Source: Pirellulaceae bacterium (GTDB lineage: Bacteria; Planctomycetota; Planctomycetia; Pirellulales; Pirellulaceae). Taken from it: a stretch of 64,000 nt of DNA. The notes beneath the pieces were generated by a model that saw only the letters and a program-made list of their open reading frames with translations, ran no database searches and was not told the DNA's origin. Location of the stretch: assembly GCA_026004795.1 (NCBI GenBank), contig BPJV01000001.1, positions 907,501 to 971,500 on the forward strand, in the 5' to 3' direction. The position numbers and the translations under genes are program-made. This document shows positions 39,902 through 49,423 of the stretch, piece by piece. How positions within the stretch are numbered: position 1 is the first letter of the stretch; each line of letters starts with the position of its first letter.

Positions 39902-40333
39902 GAAGACTCCGTTTTCGTCGAGGGACCTGGCAACATTCATGTTGATCGGTTGCCAGCGCAAGCTCAATGGGAGGACCAGGTGGTAGGTGGCGATTCAGGG
40001 ACCTCGAGGAGGTGGGCGGGGGGCGGCTGATGGCCGAGGCGTCAAGGGGCTTGGCCACCATTGCGTCGCTGACCCCGAGGATGTTTCGTACTCTGGCCAG
40101 CAGGAAGCCTTTTCTCTTGGATACCCTTGAACCACGCACCACGGGAAGAGAGGTTGGCGGCGATGCTGTCGTAAGCGGGGGAACGTCGGGAGGAAGATGA
40201 TGCTGCCTTTGCGGAACGCGCGGTACGCGGAAGGTCGTGATGTCGTGAACGATTTTCTGGGTTGACGTTCGACGACCTGGTATCTTATCAAGACGATGGA
40301 TGTCTTTCGATTTCAAGTGAAGGAACACGAACG
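39902..40333. other. Divergent intergenic region
   Basis: About 430 bp between the haemolysin-III gene and the large haem protein gene. Open frames exist on both strands but have no ribosome-binding sites or recognisable domains. It should contain both promoters. Confidence 0.4.
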
Positions 40334-43300
40334 GTGAATTCGATCGATTTATTGCGTCTGCTCCAACGGTGGGTGTATCGCGCTTGCCTACAGTTGTGTC
40401 CCTCTCGACCTCCGTGGCTGGTGCTGCTCGTGGTACTGGGGGTAGCCAACGTTGGCCGTGGACAAGAAGCCTCCTGGATCTGGTCCCCCGAGCATGCGCC
40501 GCGGGGAGCACCGGAAGGGAACTGTTTCTTCCGCAAGTCGTTTCAAGTGGGCGCGGCGGAGCAGGTCATCATTACCATAACGGCCGATGATGCCTACGAG
40601 TTATTCGTCAATGGACGACGAGTCGGTACTGGGAACTCGGTGCGACAGTTGTTGCAATACGATGTGACGCCGTTGATCAAGCGGGGGTTGAATGTCGTCG
40701 CGGTGCGGGTCACGAATGTTCGCCCCGGACCAGCCGCACTGGCAGCGCGAGTGATGGTCAAGCCGGTTGGCGGACCGTGGCGGAGCTATGCGAGCGATGG
40801 AAGCTGGTTGACCAGTTTGGAGGCTTCGCGCGACTGGATGACCATTGCCTTTAATGACTCCAGGTGGCGGCCGGCGCGGGTGTATGGGGTGCTCGGGCAA
40901 ACGGCTCCCTGGGATCGTCGAGAAGAGGTGCCTCAGCGAGAGACGTCTCAGCAAGAGCGCTTTCAAATCAGTCCCGAGTTCGCCGTGGAGGAGATTCTAA
41001 CGCATCAACAGACCGGATCGCTCGTCAACATCGCGTTCAATGAATTCGGGCATCTCATTGCTGCTCGCGAAGACGGCCCCCTGCTACTGGTCTACGACAG
41101 TGATCAAGACGGAGTGATCGACCGGGTGCGTGAGTACGGGAATCTGGTTCATGGCGTCCAGGGCATCTTGCCGCTCAATGGAGACGTTTATGTCACCGGT
41201 ACGGGGGAAGCGGGAACGGGCGTCTACCGTCTGATCGATGCCGATCGCAATGGCGAGCTGGAGGAAGCGCGGTTGTTGGTGGAGTTCGAGCAGACTTCTG
41301 CCGAGCATGGGCTCCACGGTTTGACACTAGGTCCCGAGGGAATGATCTACTGCGTGTTTGGCAATCACGCGCGGCTGAAAGAGGAGCCGGCACCATCGAG
41401 TCCATTGCAGGTGTATTACGAAGGCGATCTGGTTACTCCACGCTATGAGGATCCGGGCGGCCACGCTCGCGGCGTGCGCGCGCCTGGGGGTGGCGTGGTG
41501 CGATTCGATCTGGACGGCGAGCGAGTGGAGCTGGTGGCCGGTGGGCTCCGCAACTCGTTCGATCTCGTCTTTGATCGGCGCAATCGCCTGTTCGTGCACG
41601 ATAGCGATATGGAGGCCGATCAGGGGGCTCCCTGGTACCGTCCGCCAAGCCTGTACGAGATTGCCGAAGGAGGCGAGTACGGTTGGCGTAGCGGTTGGGC
41701 GAAATGGCCTGCGTATTACTATGATCGCCTGCCGCCGGTGCTGGAGACGGGGCGAGGTTCGCCCACCGGATGCTGCCTGTACGATCACTTCATGTTTCCC
41801 CGACGCTACCATGGGAATCTGTTCCTGGCCGATTGGACCGCGGGGCACATTTTGGTGCTCGACTTCGACGCCCAAGGACATCCACAGAGCCAAGTATTTC
41901 TTCGTGGGCAACCGTTAAACGTGACGGATGTCGCCGTAGGCCCGGACGGATGGCTGTACTTTTGCACCGGGGGGCGCGGAACTCGGGGTGGCGTGTATCA
42001 AGTTCGCTGGAAAGGCAAAGTCCCCTCCAGCGTAACCGATCTGGGGGAAGGGATGGAGCGAGCGCTCAAGCAGCCGCAGTTGGATGCGGCCTGGGCTCGG
42101 CAAGAATTGGCAACGCTCCAAGCGGAGCTCGGTTCGGCCTGGGAGGCGCATCTGCAAGCCCTGGTCGGCAATGAACGGGCCAATCCCCGAGACCGTCTGC
42201 GGGCATTGAAGTTGATGCAGTTGCTCGGGCCGATCCCCAGTTCCGCCACGGTCATCGATATCAGCCGCAGCAGCAACGCGGAGGTGCGTCAGCATTGCGC
42301 GATGATGCTTGGGCAGCGAGCCGAGGAACCGGACGTCACCGTGCGGCTCAACGAAATGCTGCACGATCCGGAGGCGAAGGTGCGGATAGCAGCGGCCGAA
42401 GCATTGCTACGCGGTGGTCAAGACGCCGATATCGAGGCCTTGCGTGATATGCTCGCCAGCGGCGATCGTCGGGAGGCGTGGAGCGCGCGCCGCCTACTGG
42501 AACGGATGGCCGGCGAGAAATGGCGCGAGCAGTTGTACGGTGATCAAGACCAGCGCGTGCGATTGCACGCCGGATTGGCCACGATGATCGCTGAGCCGAC
42601 GGAAGCCAACGGGCAACGGACGCAGGCGATGATCCTCGCCATGCTCGATGAATTCATCCCCGATCGGAACTTCGCCGATCTATTGCGGCTGACCGAAGTG
42701 ATGCTCCATCGTGTCGACCTGTCAGCACCTGCCAAAGATGCGTTGGCGGCGGCCATGTTGGCGGAGTTTCCCGTCGGACAACCGCTGCTCAATCGCGAGC
42801 TGGTACGCATTCTCACCCATTTGAACGTAGAAGAGGCGGTGCCGGAGATGCTCGCCTACCTGCAGACCGATGCGCCACTGGAGGAGCGTTTGCACGTGGC
42901 CATGCATCTGAGGTTCTTCGAGCGCGAGTGGACGGCGGGCGAGCGTTTGTCGCTGGTGAAGTTTCTGGAACAATTCAATGAAATTGATGTCGGCAGTGGT
43001 GTGCCTCTGTATGTCATGCAGGTGACTCGCGATCTGTGCCGTGGCATGAGTTTGGATGAGGCGCGGATCTTCTTGAGCGAGGGAGCCAAGTGGCCCAATG
43101 CGGCTCTGATCGCGTTGTACCAGTTTCCTGAAAAGCTGGAGTCGGGCGACCTGCAGACGCTGGTGCAGTTGGATCGTCAAATCGACCGTCCCGGCTACGA
43201 AGGCGAGCAGTACAAGCGTTTGCGCACCGGAATCGTGGCCATGCTCACGCAGCATGGATCGCCCGAAGCGATGGCCACCTTGCGTGAGATTTGGATTCGC

Positions 43301-44185
43301 AGCCCCGAACGCCGACAGGCCGTCGCGTTGGGATTGGCCACTCAGCCTGATGATGAGAATTGGGACTACCTGGTCCGCAGTCTACCGGTGCTGGAGTCCT
43401 TCGCCGTCGATGAAGTCATGAAGGCGTTGCAACAGGTTCCCGTGGCTACCGATGACCCTCAAGCTTTGCGTGAAGTCATCCTGCATGGATTACGGCGCGA
43501 ACGTGACGCCCAATCTCCGCAGGTGGCCATCGATTTGTTGCGCTATTGGACCGGAGAGGACTTCGCTGCCGATGATGGGGAAGCAGCCATGCAACCGTGG
43601 CAACAATGGTATGCCGAACGTTTTCCGGATGAACTTCCCGCTACGCTCCCCGAAGCCGCGGAGGCGTCACCGTGGACCATCGACACGTTGGCAGAATACT
43701 TCGCCTCGTCCGACGGACGGCGAGGAGATCCGGAGGCCGGGCGCGCCGTTTTCGAGAAAGCCCAATGTGCTCGCTGCCATCGATACCAAAACATGGGAGC
43801 CTCCATTGGTCCTGATTTGACTCACCTGACGCGACGGTTCACTCGCAATGAAGTGCTGGAAGCGGTTCTTTATCCGTCGCAGAATATCAGCGATCAGTAC
43901 CAGAGCTACCGGATCCTCACCCGCGATGGCAAGGTCCTCACCGGAACCGTGGCTTCCGGGGCGAATGGCTCCCTCGTGGTTCGCGACTCCAACTTGCATG
44001 AGCACGTGGTGGCGGAACAGGATGTCGAAGAGATGGAACGGATTGCTACTTCGATGATGCCGATGGGATTGTTTGACGATTTGACATCCGCCGAGATTCG
44101 AGATTTGATGACCTTTTTCGGCTACCTGCCAACTCGTGACCTGGCCAACCAACCTGCCGGCTCCACCGAAGTGCTACGACGGTAA
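40334..44185 (+). CDS. Large secreted haem c dehydrogenase-like protein (jelly roll, beta-propeller, HEAT, cytochrome c)
   Basis: About 1,283 residues from the GTG at 40334, with AAGGA 9 nt upstream. A signal peptide (LLVVLGVANVGRGQEA region) precedes a galactose-binding-like jelly roll (TADDAYELFVNGRRVGTGN, about 85-110). A beta-propeller of the planctomycete membrane-bound-dehydrogenase type follows (about 215-560; YDSDQDGVIDR, EGGEYGWRSGWAKW, FLADWTAGHILV). Several hundred residues of HEAT-like repeats come next. A C-terminal haem domain has CARCH at about residue 1145 and the long tail ILTRDGKVLTGTVASG typical of PVC-type haem-binding proteins. It probably oxidises a sugar or similar substrate outside the cell membrane and passes electrons on by the haem. 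The substrate is unknown. Confidence 0.85.
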   Translation: MNSIDLLRLLQRWVYRACLQLCPSRPPWLVLLVVLGVANVGRGQEASWIWSPEHAPRGAPEGNCFFRKSFQVGAAEQVIITITADDAYELFVNGRRVGTGNSVRQLLQYDVTPLIKRGLNVVAVRVTNVRPGPAALAARVMVKPVGGPWRSYASDGSWLTSLEASRDWMTIAFNDSRWRPARVYGVLGQTAPWDRREEVPQRETSQQERFQISPEFAVEEILTHQQTGSLVNIAFNEFGHLIAAREDGPLLLVYDSDQDGVIDRVREYGNLVHGVQGILPLNGDVYVTGTGEAGTGVYRLIDADRNGELEEARLLVEFEQTSAEHGLHGLTLGPEGMIYCVFGNHARLKEEPAPSSPLQVYYEGDLVTPRYEDPGGHARGVRAPGGGVVRFDLDGERVELVAGGLRNSFDLVFDRRNRLFVHDSDMEADQGAPWYRPPSLYEIAEGGEYGWRSGWAKWPAYYYDRLPPVLETGRGSPTGCCLYDHFMFPRRYHGNLFLADWTAGHILVLDFDAQGHPQSQVFLRGQPLNVTDVAVGPDGWLYFCTGGRGTRGGVYQVRWKGKVPSSVTDLGEGMERALKQPQLDAAWARQELATLQAELGSAWEAHLQALVGNERANPRDRLRALKLMQLLGPIPSSATVIDISRSSNAEVRQHCAMMLGQRAEEPDVTVRLNEMLHDPEAKVRIAAAEALLRGGQDADIEALRDMLASGDRREAWSARRLLERMAGEKWREQLYGDQDQRVRLHAGLATMIAEPTEANGQRTQAMILAMLDEFIPDRNFADLLRLTEVMLHRVDLSAPAKDALAAAMLAEFPVGQPLLNRELVRILTHLNVEEAVPEMLAYLQTDAPLEERLHVAMHLRFFEREWTAGERLSLVKFLEQFNEIDVGSGVPLYVMQVTRDLCRGMSLDEARIFLSEGAKWPNAALIALYQFPEKLESGDLQTLVQLDRQIDRPGYEGEQYKRLRTGIVAMLTQHGSPEAMATLREIWIRSPERRQAVALGLATQPDDENWDYLVRSLPVLESFAVDEVMKALQQVPVATDDPQALREVILHGLRRERDAQSPQVAIDLLRYWTGEDFAADDGEAAMQPWQQWYAERFPDELPATLPEAAEASPWTIDTLAEYFASSDGRRGDPEAGRAVFEKAQCARCHRYQNMGASIGPDLTHLTRRFTRNEVLEAVLYPSQNISDQYQSYRILTRDGKVLTGTVASGANGSLVVRDSNLHEHVVAEQDVEEMERIATSMMPMGLFDDLTSAEIRDLMTFFGYLPTRDLANQPAGSTEVLRR

Positions 44186-44221
44186 GGTGCTTCCTCGGCG
44201 GCGTCGAAGCGGTCCTGGCGA

Positions 44222-45088
44222 CTAGCTGGCGGCGGCAGGAGGACAAGGAGTTGCGTGGGCAGCCGTCTGTACAGCCGGGAATCGCAAAATGAAGGCGGTT
44301 CCCTTGCCGACACTGCTTTCCACGCGAATCCTCCCTCGGTGCATTTCCACGATTTCTTTGCAGGCGTGCAAGCCGACTCCCGTTCCTCCTTTCCCCGTTG
44401 CATCTGGCCCCGACTTCGTGGTGAAGAACGGGTCGAAAATGCGCGGGAGGACGGCGGAGGGGATCCCGCAACCGTTGTCGCGAACGCTAAGCACGACTTC
44501 ACCAGATTGTGGGTCTGGATACAAGCGAATTCGTACGTAACCTCCCTCAGGGGTCGCTTGCCGGGCATTGATCAGCAGGTTGACGAGTAACCTTTGCAAT
44601 TCATTGCCTGATCCGAGGATCGGTGGTGCGTTTTCGATTTCTGCGGTGAGATCGACGCGGTACTTGCGAAACTCCCGCTCCAGCAACATCATGCTGTCTT
44701 CGATCACCGAGCGCAAGTCGATCGGTTCCATGGTATCTTTCCGGCGACGCGCCATCGCCAGCACACTGCCCGCAATCTTGGTCGCTCGTGTCGATGCGTC
44801 GAGGATGCGTTGGAACGCCTTGGTCCGCGTGGCTTCATCCTCATGCCGCAAGCCCATCTTGGCGTAATTCAGGATGGTCATCATGAGGTTGTTGAACTCG
44901 TGCGTGGTCGTGCTGCTGAGTTCTCCGATGGTGGCCATGCGCTGAGCGTGGGCCAGTTGTTGCTTGAGAATGGTGACCTGTTGTTCCCAAGATGGTGTTG
45001 GCACTGCGGGGCGAACGTCTTCCCCGGATAGGCCACAGGGACTGGCGATCTCCTGGTTCGTTCCCGCGGTATTGGTCGGCTGGTTCAT
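44222..45088 (-). CDS. Soluble sensor histidine kinase
   Basis: A 288-residue histidine kinase from the ATG at 45088; a further in-frame start at 45277 would add 63 residues without support. There is no membrane segment and no recognisable input domain. The H box is STTTHEFNNLMMTILNYA (His63), the N box LLVNLLINARQA (about 150), the G1 box VRDNGCGIP, and GKGGTGVGLH marks the ATP lid. The sensory part is a short coiled-coil-like region before the H box (QQVTILKQQLAHAQRMATIGE), as in NtrB-like soluble kinases. No response regulator lies next to it, so it is an orphan. The gene converges on the large haem protein gene. Confidence 0.93.
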   Translation of the reverse strand: MNQPTNTAGTNQEIASPCGLSGEDVRPAVPTPSWEQQVTILKQQLAHAQRMATIGELSSTTTHEFNNLMMTILNYAKMGLRHEDEATRTKAFQRILDASTRATKIAGSVLAMARRRKDTMEPIDLRSVIEDSMMLLEREFRKYRVDLTAEIENAPPILGSGNELQRLLVNLLINARQATPEGGYVRIRLYPDPQSGEVVLSVRDNGCGIPSAVLPRIFDPFFTTKSGPDATGKGGTGVGLHACKEIVEMHRGRIRVESSVGKGTAFILRFPAVQTAAHATPCPPAAAS

Positions 45089-45986
45089 CCGATGGTTTCC
45101 AGTCGAATGGGGGGCGGATAAGGAAGCATGCGTGTGCAAAAACGCCTTTTCTGTAACTATCGGGAGCCAGGAGGCGGCAAGTGCAACTGAGCGGCGATTG
45201 CCGACCGCTTTCCACGAGCAGCCGTGAGGAACAATTGCGCCACGTGTCCCGGTCGCGACATCGGCAAACTTCTCCACCGTCTCCTAGATTCCGTCGCTTT
45301 CCCCAGTTGGCCACTCCTCGGGGGTCTGTTGGTGGTGCTACGCGGCTTGGTCCGAGGCCTCGACTGCGGTGATAGTCCCCATGTCATGCAACGCGCTACA
45401 AATTGGTGGTGGTCGCTATGAAGGCTGGAATCGCAACGCCTGGGCGGCGCAATGCGCTATCGAATGGCAAAGGATGTCGGAACACGCGGGGAGCGATGTT
45501 CTCGAGGTGATTTTCCGAATGGTAGGTGGCCATAGTCCAGTAGCCTAGACTCCACGGGACCGCCGCGGGGGAGCGCTGCGGTTCTCGCCTGCCGATAGAC
45601 GCAGAGCGGAACGCTGCCGATGGGGACCTGCTCGTCGAAGGTGGGCTGCGGTTCGAAGGTTTCCTGGACGTTGCGACTTGACGAAAGGCTTCTGGCTGCA
45701 AATAATCATTCATCCGGATAGACGGATGTATGTGGCTGGGTGTCGTGGGGGGGCAAACGGCTCAGTGGGTCGGTAGCCATGGGCGGATTGAGAGCGGGTA
45801 CGGGAAGTTTTCCTCCGCGATCAGTGGTTTAGCTATGCTCGGCCGATGGTAAAGAGAGTTTGTTGATCGGTGGCTGCTTCTCGCCCACCAGCAGTTTTCT
45901 GCCTGGCCCACTGGGCACAACTTGGACGCAGCGTCAGCGACCAATGCAACAACACGACTGGATGGTTGGGAATTAGGACGGATAGG
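45089..45986. other. Long non-coding or unassigned region
   Basis: About 900 bp. Short open frames occur, including one of 65 codons at 45224-45421, but none has a ribosome-binding site and recognisable domain. There is an inverted repeat CATCCG-GATAGA-CGGATG at 45711-45728 that could be an operator. A GC-rich potential stem near 45568-45615 (GGGGGAGCGCTGCGG, GCAGAGCGGAACGC) was looked at as a riboswitch and not accepted. Everything here is uncertain. Confidence 0.4.
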
Positions 45987-46925
45987 GTGACGACAGCGAC
46001 CGCTCCGCTCGAATGGCTCCACACATTGGCCGATACGACTCGGGTGCGTCTGTTGCGCCTGTTGGAGACGAACGAATTATCGGTCTCCGAGTTGTGCCAG
46101 ATATTGCAATCGCCTCAGAGCACGATTAGCCGGCACTTGAAGGTGTTAACCGCCGATGGCTGGGCGGAAAGCCGTCGTGACGGGACGACCCACCTGTACC
46201 GAGCCAACACGGCGGCATGGGAGAAGTCACGCGGCGAGTTATGGGAGTGGGTACGGCAGCGCATTCAAGCAGCGGTGATGGAAATGGACCAGCAGCGACT
46301 GCACCATGTCCTTGCCGTGCGCCGTCGCAGCGACGCTTTTTTTAGTTCGGCCGCTGATCGGTGGGACCAATTGCGTGCGGGACTATTCGGAGCTCAATTC
46401 GACGCGCATGTCTTGGCCGCCAGCTTGTCGTCCGACGATGTGGTGGGAGAACTCGGTTGCGGTTCAGCACCGCTCGCCCAATTGGTGGCACCCTACGTGG
46501 CCAGGGTTTATGCGATTGATAACTCCCCGGCCATGTTGCAGGCAGCGTCTCGCAATTTGCAGCGGTTCGATAACGTGCATTGTGTGTTGAACAATTTGAA
46601 TGCCATCGACTTGCCGGATGCGACTTTCCATCTAGCGTGGCTGGTGCTGGTACTGCCGTATTTGGAAAAACCCGTCGAGGTGCTGGCCGAGGCCGCGCGG
46701 TTGCTTCAACGTGATGGGTCGTTGGTCATCGTCGATTTGTTGCCGCATCGTGGTGGCCCTTTGTACGAGGAGATGGGGCACTTACGGCACGGCGTTTCCC
46801 AGCAGGTATTGCAGGGCTGGGCCGCAGAAACGCAATTGCGTATCGGCCGTTTTGTTCCGTTGCCCACGGCCTCGGGAGCTTCTGGGCCAGGCTTGTTTTG
46901 CGCAGTGTTGAAAAGAGAGGCTTAG
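45987..46925 (+). CDS. ArsR-family regulator fused to a SAM-dependent methyltransferase
   Basis: About 312 residues from the GTG at 45987, with GGACGG and AGG-like sequence just upstream. The N-terminal winged helix (about 8-80) has LADTTRVRLLRLLE and the recognition helix SPQSTISRHLKVL, typical of ArsR/SmtB. The C-terminal half is a class I methyltransferase with GELGCGSAPLAQLVAPYV (motif I, about 154-171), YAIDNSPAML and ADAT-like DLPDATFHLAWLVLVLPYL. Metal-binding cysteines of ArsR-type sensors are not evident. The fusion is found in many bacteria, often beside methionine-cycle genes. Here ahcY follows 173 bp downstream on the same strand, and the fusion may sense SAM or SAH and control that gene; this is inference. 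Confidence 0.88.
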   Translation: MTTATAPLEWLHTLADTTRVRLLRLLETNELSVSELCQILQSPQSTISRHLKVLTADGWAESRRDGTTHLYRANTAAWEKSRGELWEWVRQRIQAAVMEMDQQRLHHVLAVRRRSDAFFSSAADRWDQLRAGLFGAQFDAHVLAASLSSDDVVGELGCGSAPLAQLVAPYVARVYAIDNSPAMLQAASRNLQRFDNVHCVLNNLNAIDLPDATFHLAWLVLVLPYLEKPVEVLAEAARLLQRDGSLVIVDLLPHRGGPLYEEMGHLRHGVSQQVLQGWAAETQLRIGRFVPLPTASGASGPGLFCAVLKREA

Positions 46926-47098
46926 GGGATGCGGGCCGACCGCTGCTGGCGTCGACCAGTCGGCTTCCGGCACCGTGTCCAATGGGACGTTTCCCCTTAG
47001 CAGAAATGGAACGGGGCTTGTGTCCCGATTCGATTTTAAGTTCTTGTCCGTGACGGTTTGGCAAGTCGTTCATCATTTCATCAGCAGAGGTAAACTGA

Positions 47099-48640
47099 AT
47101 GAGTACGGTAACCGATTTTCAAGTAGATTTTCGCAGTGAGAGTGGCGAGCGTTTGCCGTTCAAGGTCAAGGCCTTTGACCTGTTGGCGGAGGGTAAGAGG
47201 GACCAGGCCCAAGCCTTGGTCGATTTGGGGCGTAAGGAAATCACGTTGGCCGAGGCAGAAATGCCCGGCTTGATGGCGCTCAGACAGCGTTATGCGGAGC
47301 AAAAGCCGCTGGCGGGGACGAAAATCATGGGGTCGCTGCACATGACGGTGCAGACGGCCGTGCTGATCGAAACGTTGGTCGACCTGGGAGCCGACGTGCG
47401 ATGGGTAAGCTGCAATATCTTTTCGACTCAGGATAGCGCCGCGGCTGCTGTCGTGGTAGGTCGTGAGGGAACGCTGGAGGATCCTCAAGGCGTTCCCGTT
47501 TTCGCTTGGAAAGGCGAAACATTGCCCGAGTACTGGTGGTGTACCAATGAAGCCCTCACCTGGCCTGATGGCTCTGGTCCCGATCAGATTGTTGATGACG
47601 GTGGAGACGCCACGTTGTTGATCCACAAGGGAGTGGAGTTCGAGCGAGTCGGGCGGGTGCCGGATTTCGACCCCGAAACCGAGCCGGAGGAATGGGGCGT
47701 GATTCTGGACCTGTTGCGGAGTGAAATGGCCAAGAATCCTCAAAAATGGACCGAGATGGCCCGTTCGATCCGCGGGGTCAGCGAGGAGACGACTACGGGG
47801 GTCAACCGCTTGTATGACATGCAACGCAAGGGAACCCTGTTGTTTCCCGCCATCAATGTCAATGATTCCGTTACCAAAGCGAAGTTCGACAACATCTACG
47901 GGTGCCGGCATTCGCTGATTGACGGACTGAATCGGGCGACCGACGTGATGATTGGTGGAAAGGTCGCTGTGGTGTGCGGTTATGGCGATGTGGGCAAAGG
48001 ATGCTGCCAGAGCTTGCGTGGCCAAGGTGCCCGGGTGATCGTCACCGAAATCGATCCCATCTGCGCCTTGCAAGCAGCCATGGAGGGATACGAGGTGAAG
48101 CAGTTGGAGGATGTCATCGAGATCGCCGACATCTTTGTTACGGCTACCGGAAATAAAGACATCATCATGGTAGACCACATGCGGCGAATGAAATCGGGTG
48201 CGATCGTGGGCAACATTGGCCACTTCGACAACGAAATCGATATGGCTGGGTTGCTGAAGCTGGTCAAAGCCGGGAAGGTGACGCGAACGAACATCAAGCC
48301 GCAGTTTGACCAATTCACGTTTAACGATACGGGGCGCTCTGTTTTGATCCTCGCCGAGGGGAGGCTGTTAAACCTGGGATGTGCCACCGGGCACCCCAGT
48401 TTTGTGATGAGCGCCAGCTTCACCAACCAGACGCTGGCTCAATTGGAGCTTTGCCAGCAACATGGAACCGGCCACTATGCGAATAAGGTCTATGTGCTGC
48501 CCAAGCACCTCGACGAAGAGGTGGCACGGTTGCACCTCGACAAACTCGGCGTCCGATTGACCAAGTTGACTCCGGAACAGGCGGAGTACATCGGAGTGCC
48601 GGTCGAGGGGCCCTACAAACCGGAGCATTATCGTTATTGA
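47099..48640 (+). CDS. ahcY: S-adenosylhomocysteine hydrolase
   Basis: Hydrolyses S-adenosylhomocysteine to adenosine and homocysteine, removing the inhibitor of methyltransferases and feeding the methionine cycle; 513 residues. The substrate-binding [19 protein letters not shown], the NAD-binding GYGDVGKG (about 300) and the C-terminal KPEHYRY are all present. It carries the approximately 40-residue insert found in many bacterial enzymes (about 180-220, [20 protein letters not shown]). The ATG at 47099 has AGAGG 8 nt upstream. It follows the ArsR-methyltransferase gene. Confidence 0.98.
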   Translation: MSTVTDFQVDFRSESGERLPFKVKAFDLLAEGKRDQAQALVDLGRKEITLAEAEMPGLMALRQRYAEQKPLAGTKIMGSLHMTVQTAVLIETLVDLGADVRWVSCNIFSTQDSAAAAVVVGREGTLEDPQGVPVFAWKGETLPEYWWCTNEALTWPDGSGPDQIVDDGGDATLLIHKGVEFERVGRVPDFDPETEPEEWGVILDLLRSEMAKNPQKWTEMARSIRGVSEETTTGVNRLYDMQRKGTLLFPAINVNDSVTKAKFDNIYGCRHSLIDGLNRATDVMIGGKVAVVCGYGDVGKGCCQSLRGQGARVIVTEIDPICALQAAMEGYEVKQLEDVIEIADIFVTATGNKDIIMVDHMRRMKSGAIVGNIGHFDNEIDMAGLLKLVKAGKVTRTNIKPQFDQFTFNDTGRSVLILAEGRLLNLGCATGHPSFVMSASFTNQTLAQLELCQQHGTGHYANKVYVLPKHLDEEVARLHLDKLGVRLTKLTPEQAEYIGVPVEGPYKPEHYRY

Positions 48641-48900
48641 TGATCGGGTCGGCTTGTTCGACCGTCGGAGACGCCGGTGAGCTACGATCAGGGGCAGTCG
48701 GTCGCGGGAGCAAGAGGAGCGGCCAAGGAGCGGTCAGCGACCATCGTCACGGACTTCACCTCTCGGTCGTCGGCTCGCCGACAACAAGCCAATCGAGATT
48801 TCGAAAAACGGCGGAAACGAGGGTTGACCAGCAACGGATCGATTGATACAAAAGCACCCTACTTGAGCGTTGGCCGTCCTTGGCGGTTGGATGCTCACCC

Positions 48901-48973
48901 GGCCCCTTCGTCTAGCGGTCTAGGACACCGCCCTTTCACGGCGGCAACACGGGTTCGAGTCCCGTAGGGGTCA
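48901..48973 (+). tRNA. tRNA-Glu (anticodon TTC)
   Basis: The acceptor stem GGCCCCT (48901-48907) pairs with AGGGGTC (48966-48972) with one G-T pair. The D arm is GTCTAGCGGTCTAGGAC, the anticodon loop is CTTTCAC with anticodon TTC, the T arm is ACGGGTTCGAGTCCCGT, and the discriminator is A. CCA is not encoded. Confidence 0.96.
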
Positions 48974-48982
48974 CTTGTGCAC

Positions 48983-49216
48983 CTATTTGTAAAAGGCTGG
49001 GGCCATCCTCAGCCTTTTTTTATTGGGTTTTCGCGATTCGTGATGATTGCTGATGGGGCCGGAATTGTCCGTGATGGGGGGACATATGGGGGGACGAAAA
49101 CAGCTCGCCCGCTCCCAGTGCTCATCGGTCACGTGCAGGTAGTAATTTTCGGTCACAGCCGCTGGCACTGCCCAGCTGCGCATCGACAAAGTGGCTGAGG
49201 TATTGCGCTCGCGGTA
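48983..49216 (-). pseudogene. Tyrosine recombinase (integrase) C-terminal fragment
   Basis: On the minus strand one frame reads SWAVPAAVTENYYLHVTDEHWERA, split here for length as SWAVPAAVTENYY and LHVTDEHWERA. It matches the end of bacterial phage-type integrases, where the catalytic tyrosine lies in a HYLxVTDxHxxRA context; here the Tyr lies in the NYYLHV part. The upstream region holds no intact integrase core, with stops and shifted frames, so this is a decayed remnant. It starts 10 bp past the 3' end of tRNA-Glu, the typical place for an integrated element. The identification rests on one motif and is moderate. Confidence 0.45.
48991..49022 (+). terminator. Terminator downstream of tRNA-Glu
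   Basis: AAGGCTG (48993-48999) pairs with CAGCCTT (49010-49016) around a 10-nt loop, followed by a run of T residues to about 49022. It lies 20 bp after the tRNA. Confidence 0.85.
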
Positions 49217-49423
49217 CAGATCGGGCAGAACGCGGAGTTCGAGCTGGTCGATCCGTCACGGGATAGAGAACCCCAGAAAATCCAGACGCCTGTTGAGACG
49301 TGCATGCAACAGCGGTCGTGCCGCCAAGGCGTTCATACTCGCAGGCGACGGTGCCAACGCAACGCTGAAATCGGTCCTCACGCGTCAATCAACCGTCAGG
49401 GCAAAGGAGCCCAGTCGGTATTG

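Noticed and set aside
39150-40511. 453-codon minus-strand frame across the haemolysin-III gene and its upstream region
   Set aside because: A different frame of the same strand contains the haemolysin-III gene with its transmembrane motifs and ribosome-binding site; this one is composition-driven.
45224-45421. 65-codon hydrophobic frame in the region before the ArsR-methyltransferase gene
   Set aside because: Short and hydrophobic with NCATCPG, but without a ribosome-binding site or known homologue in memory; left unannotated.
45568-45632. Possible SAH riboswitch upstream of the ArsR-methyltransferase gene
   Set aside because: A stretch resembles part of the core (GAGCGCTGC) but the other conserved strand, including the GCCAGGCTCG part, is missing, and the distance to the start is about 350 bp.
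46926-47098. Possible SAH riboswitch directly before ahcY
   Set aside because: None of the conserved SAH motif core was found; no other riboswitch consensus recognised.
48677-48967. 96-codon plus-strand frame running into tRNA-Glu
   Set aside because: It ends inside the tRNA and has no similarity or convincing ribosome-binding site.
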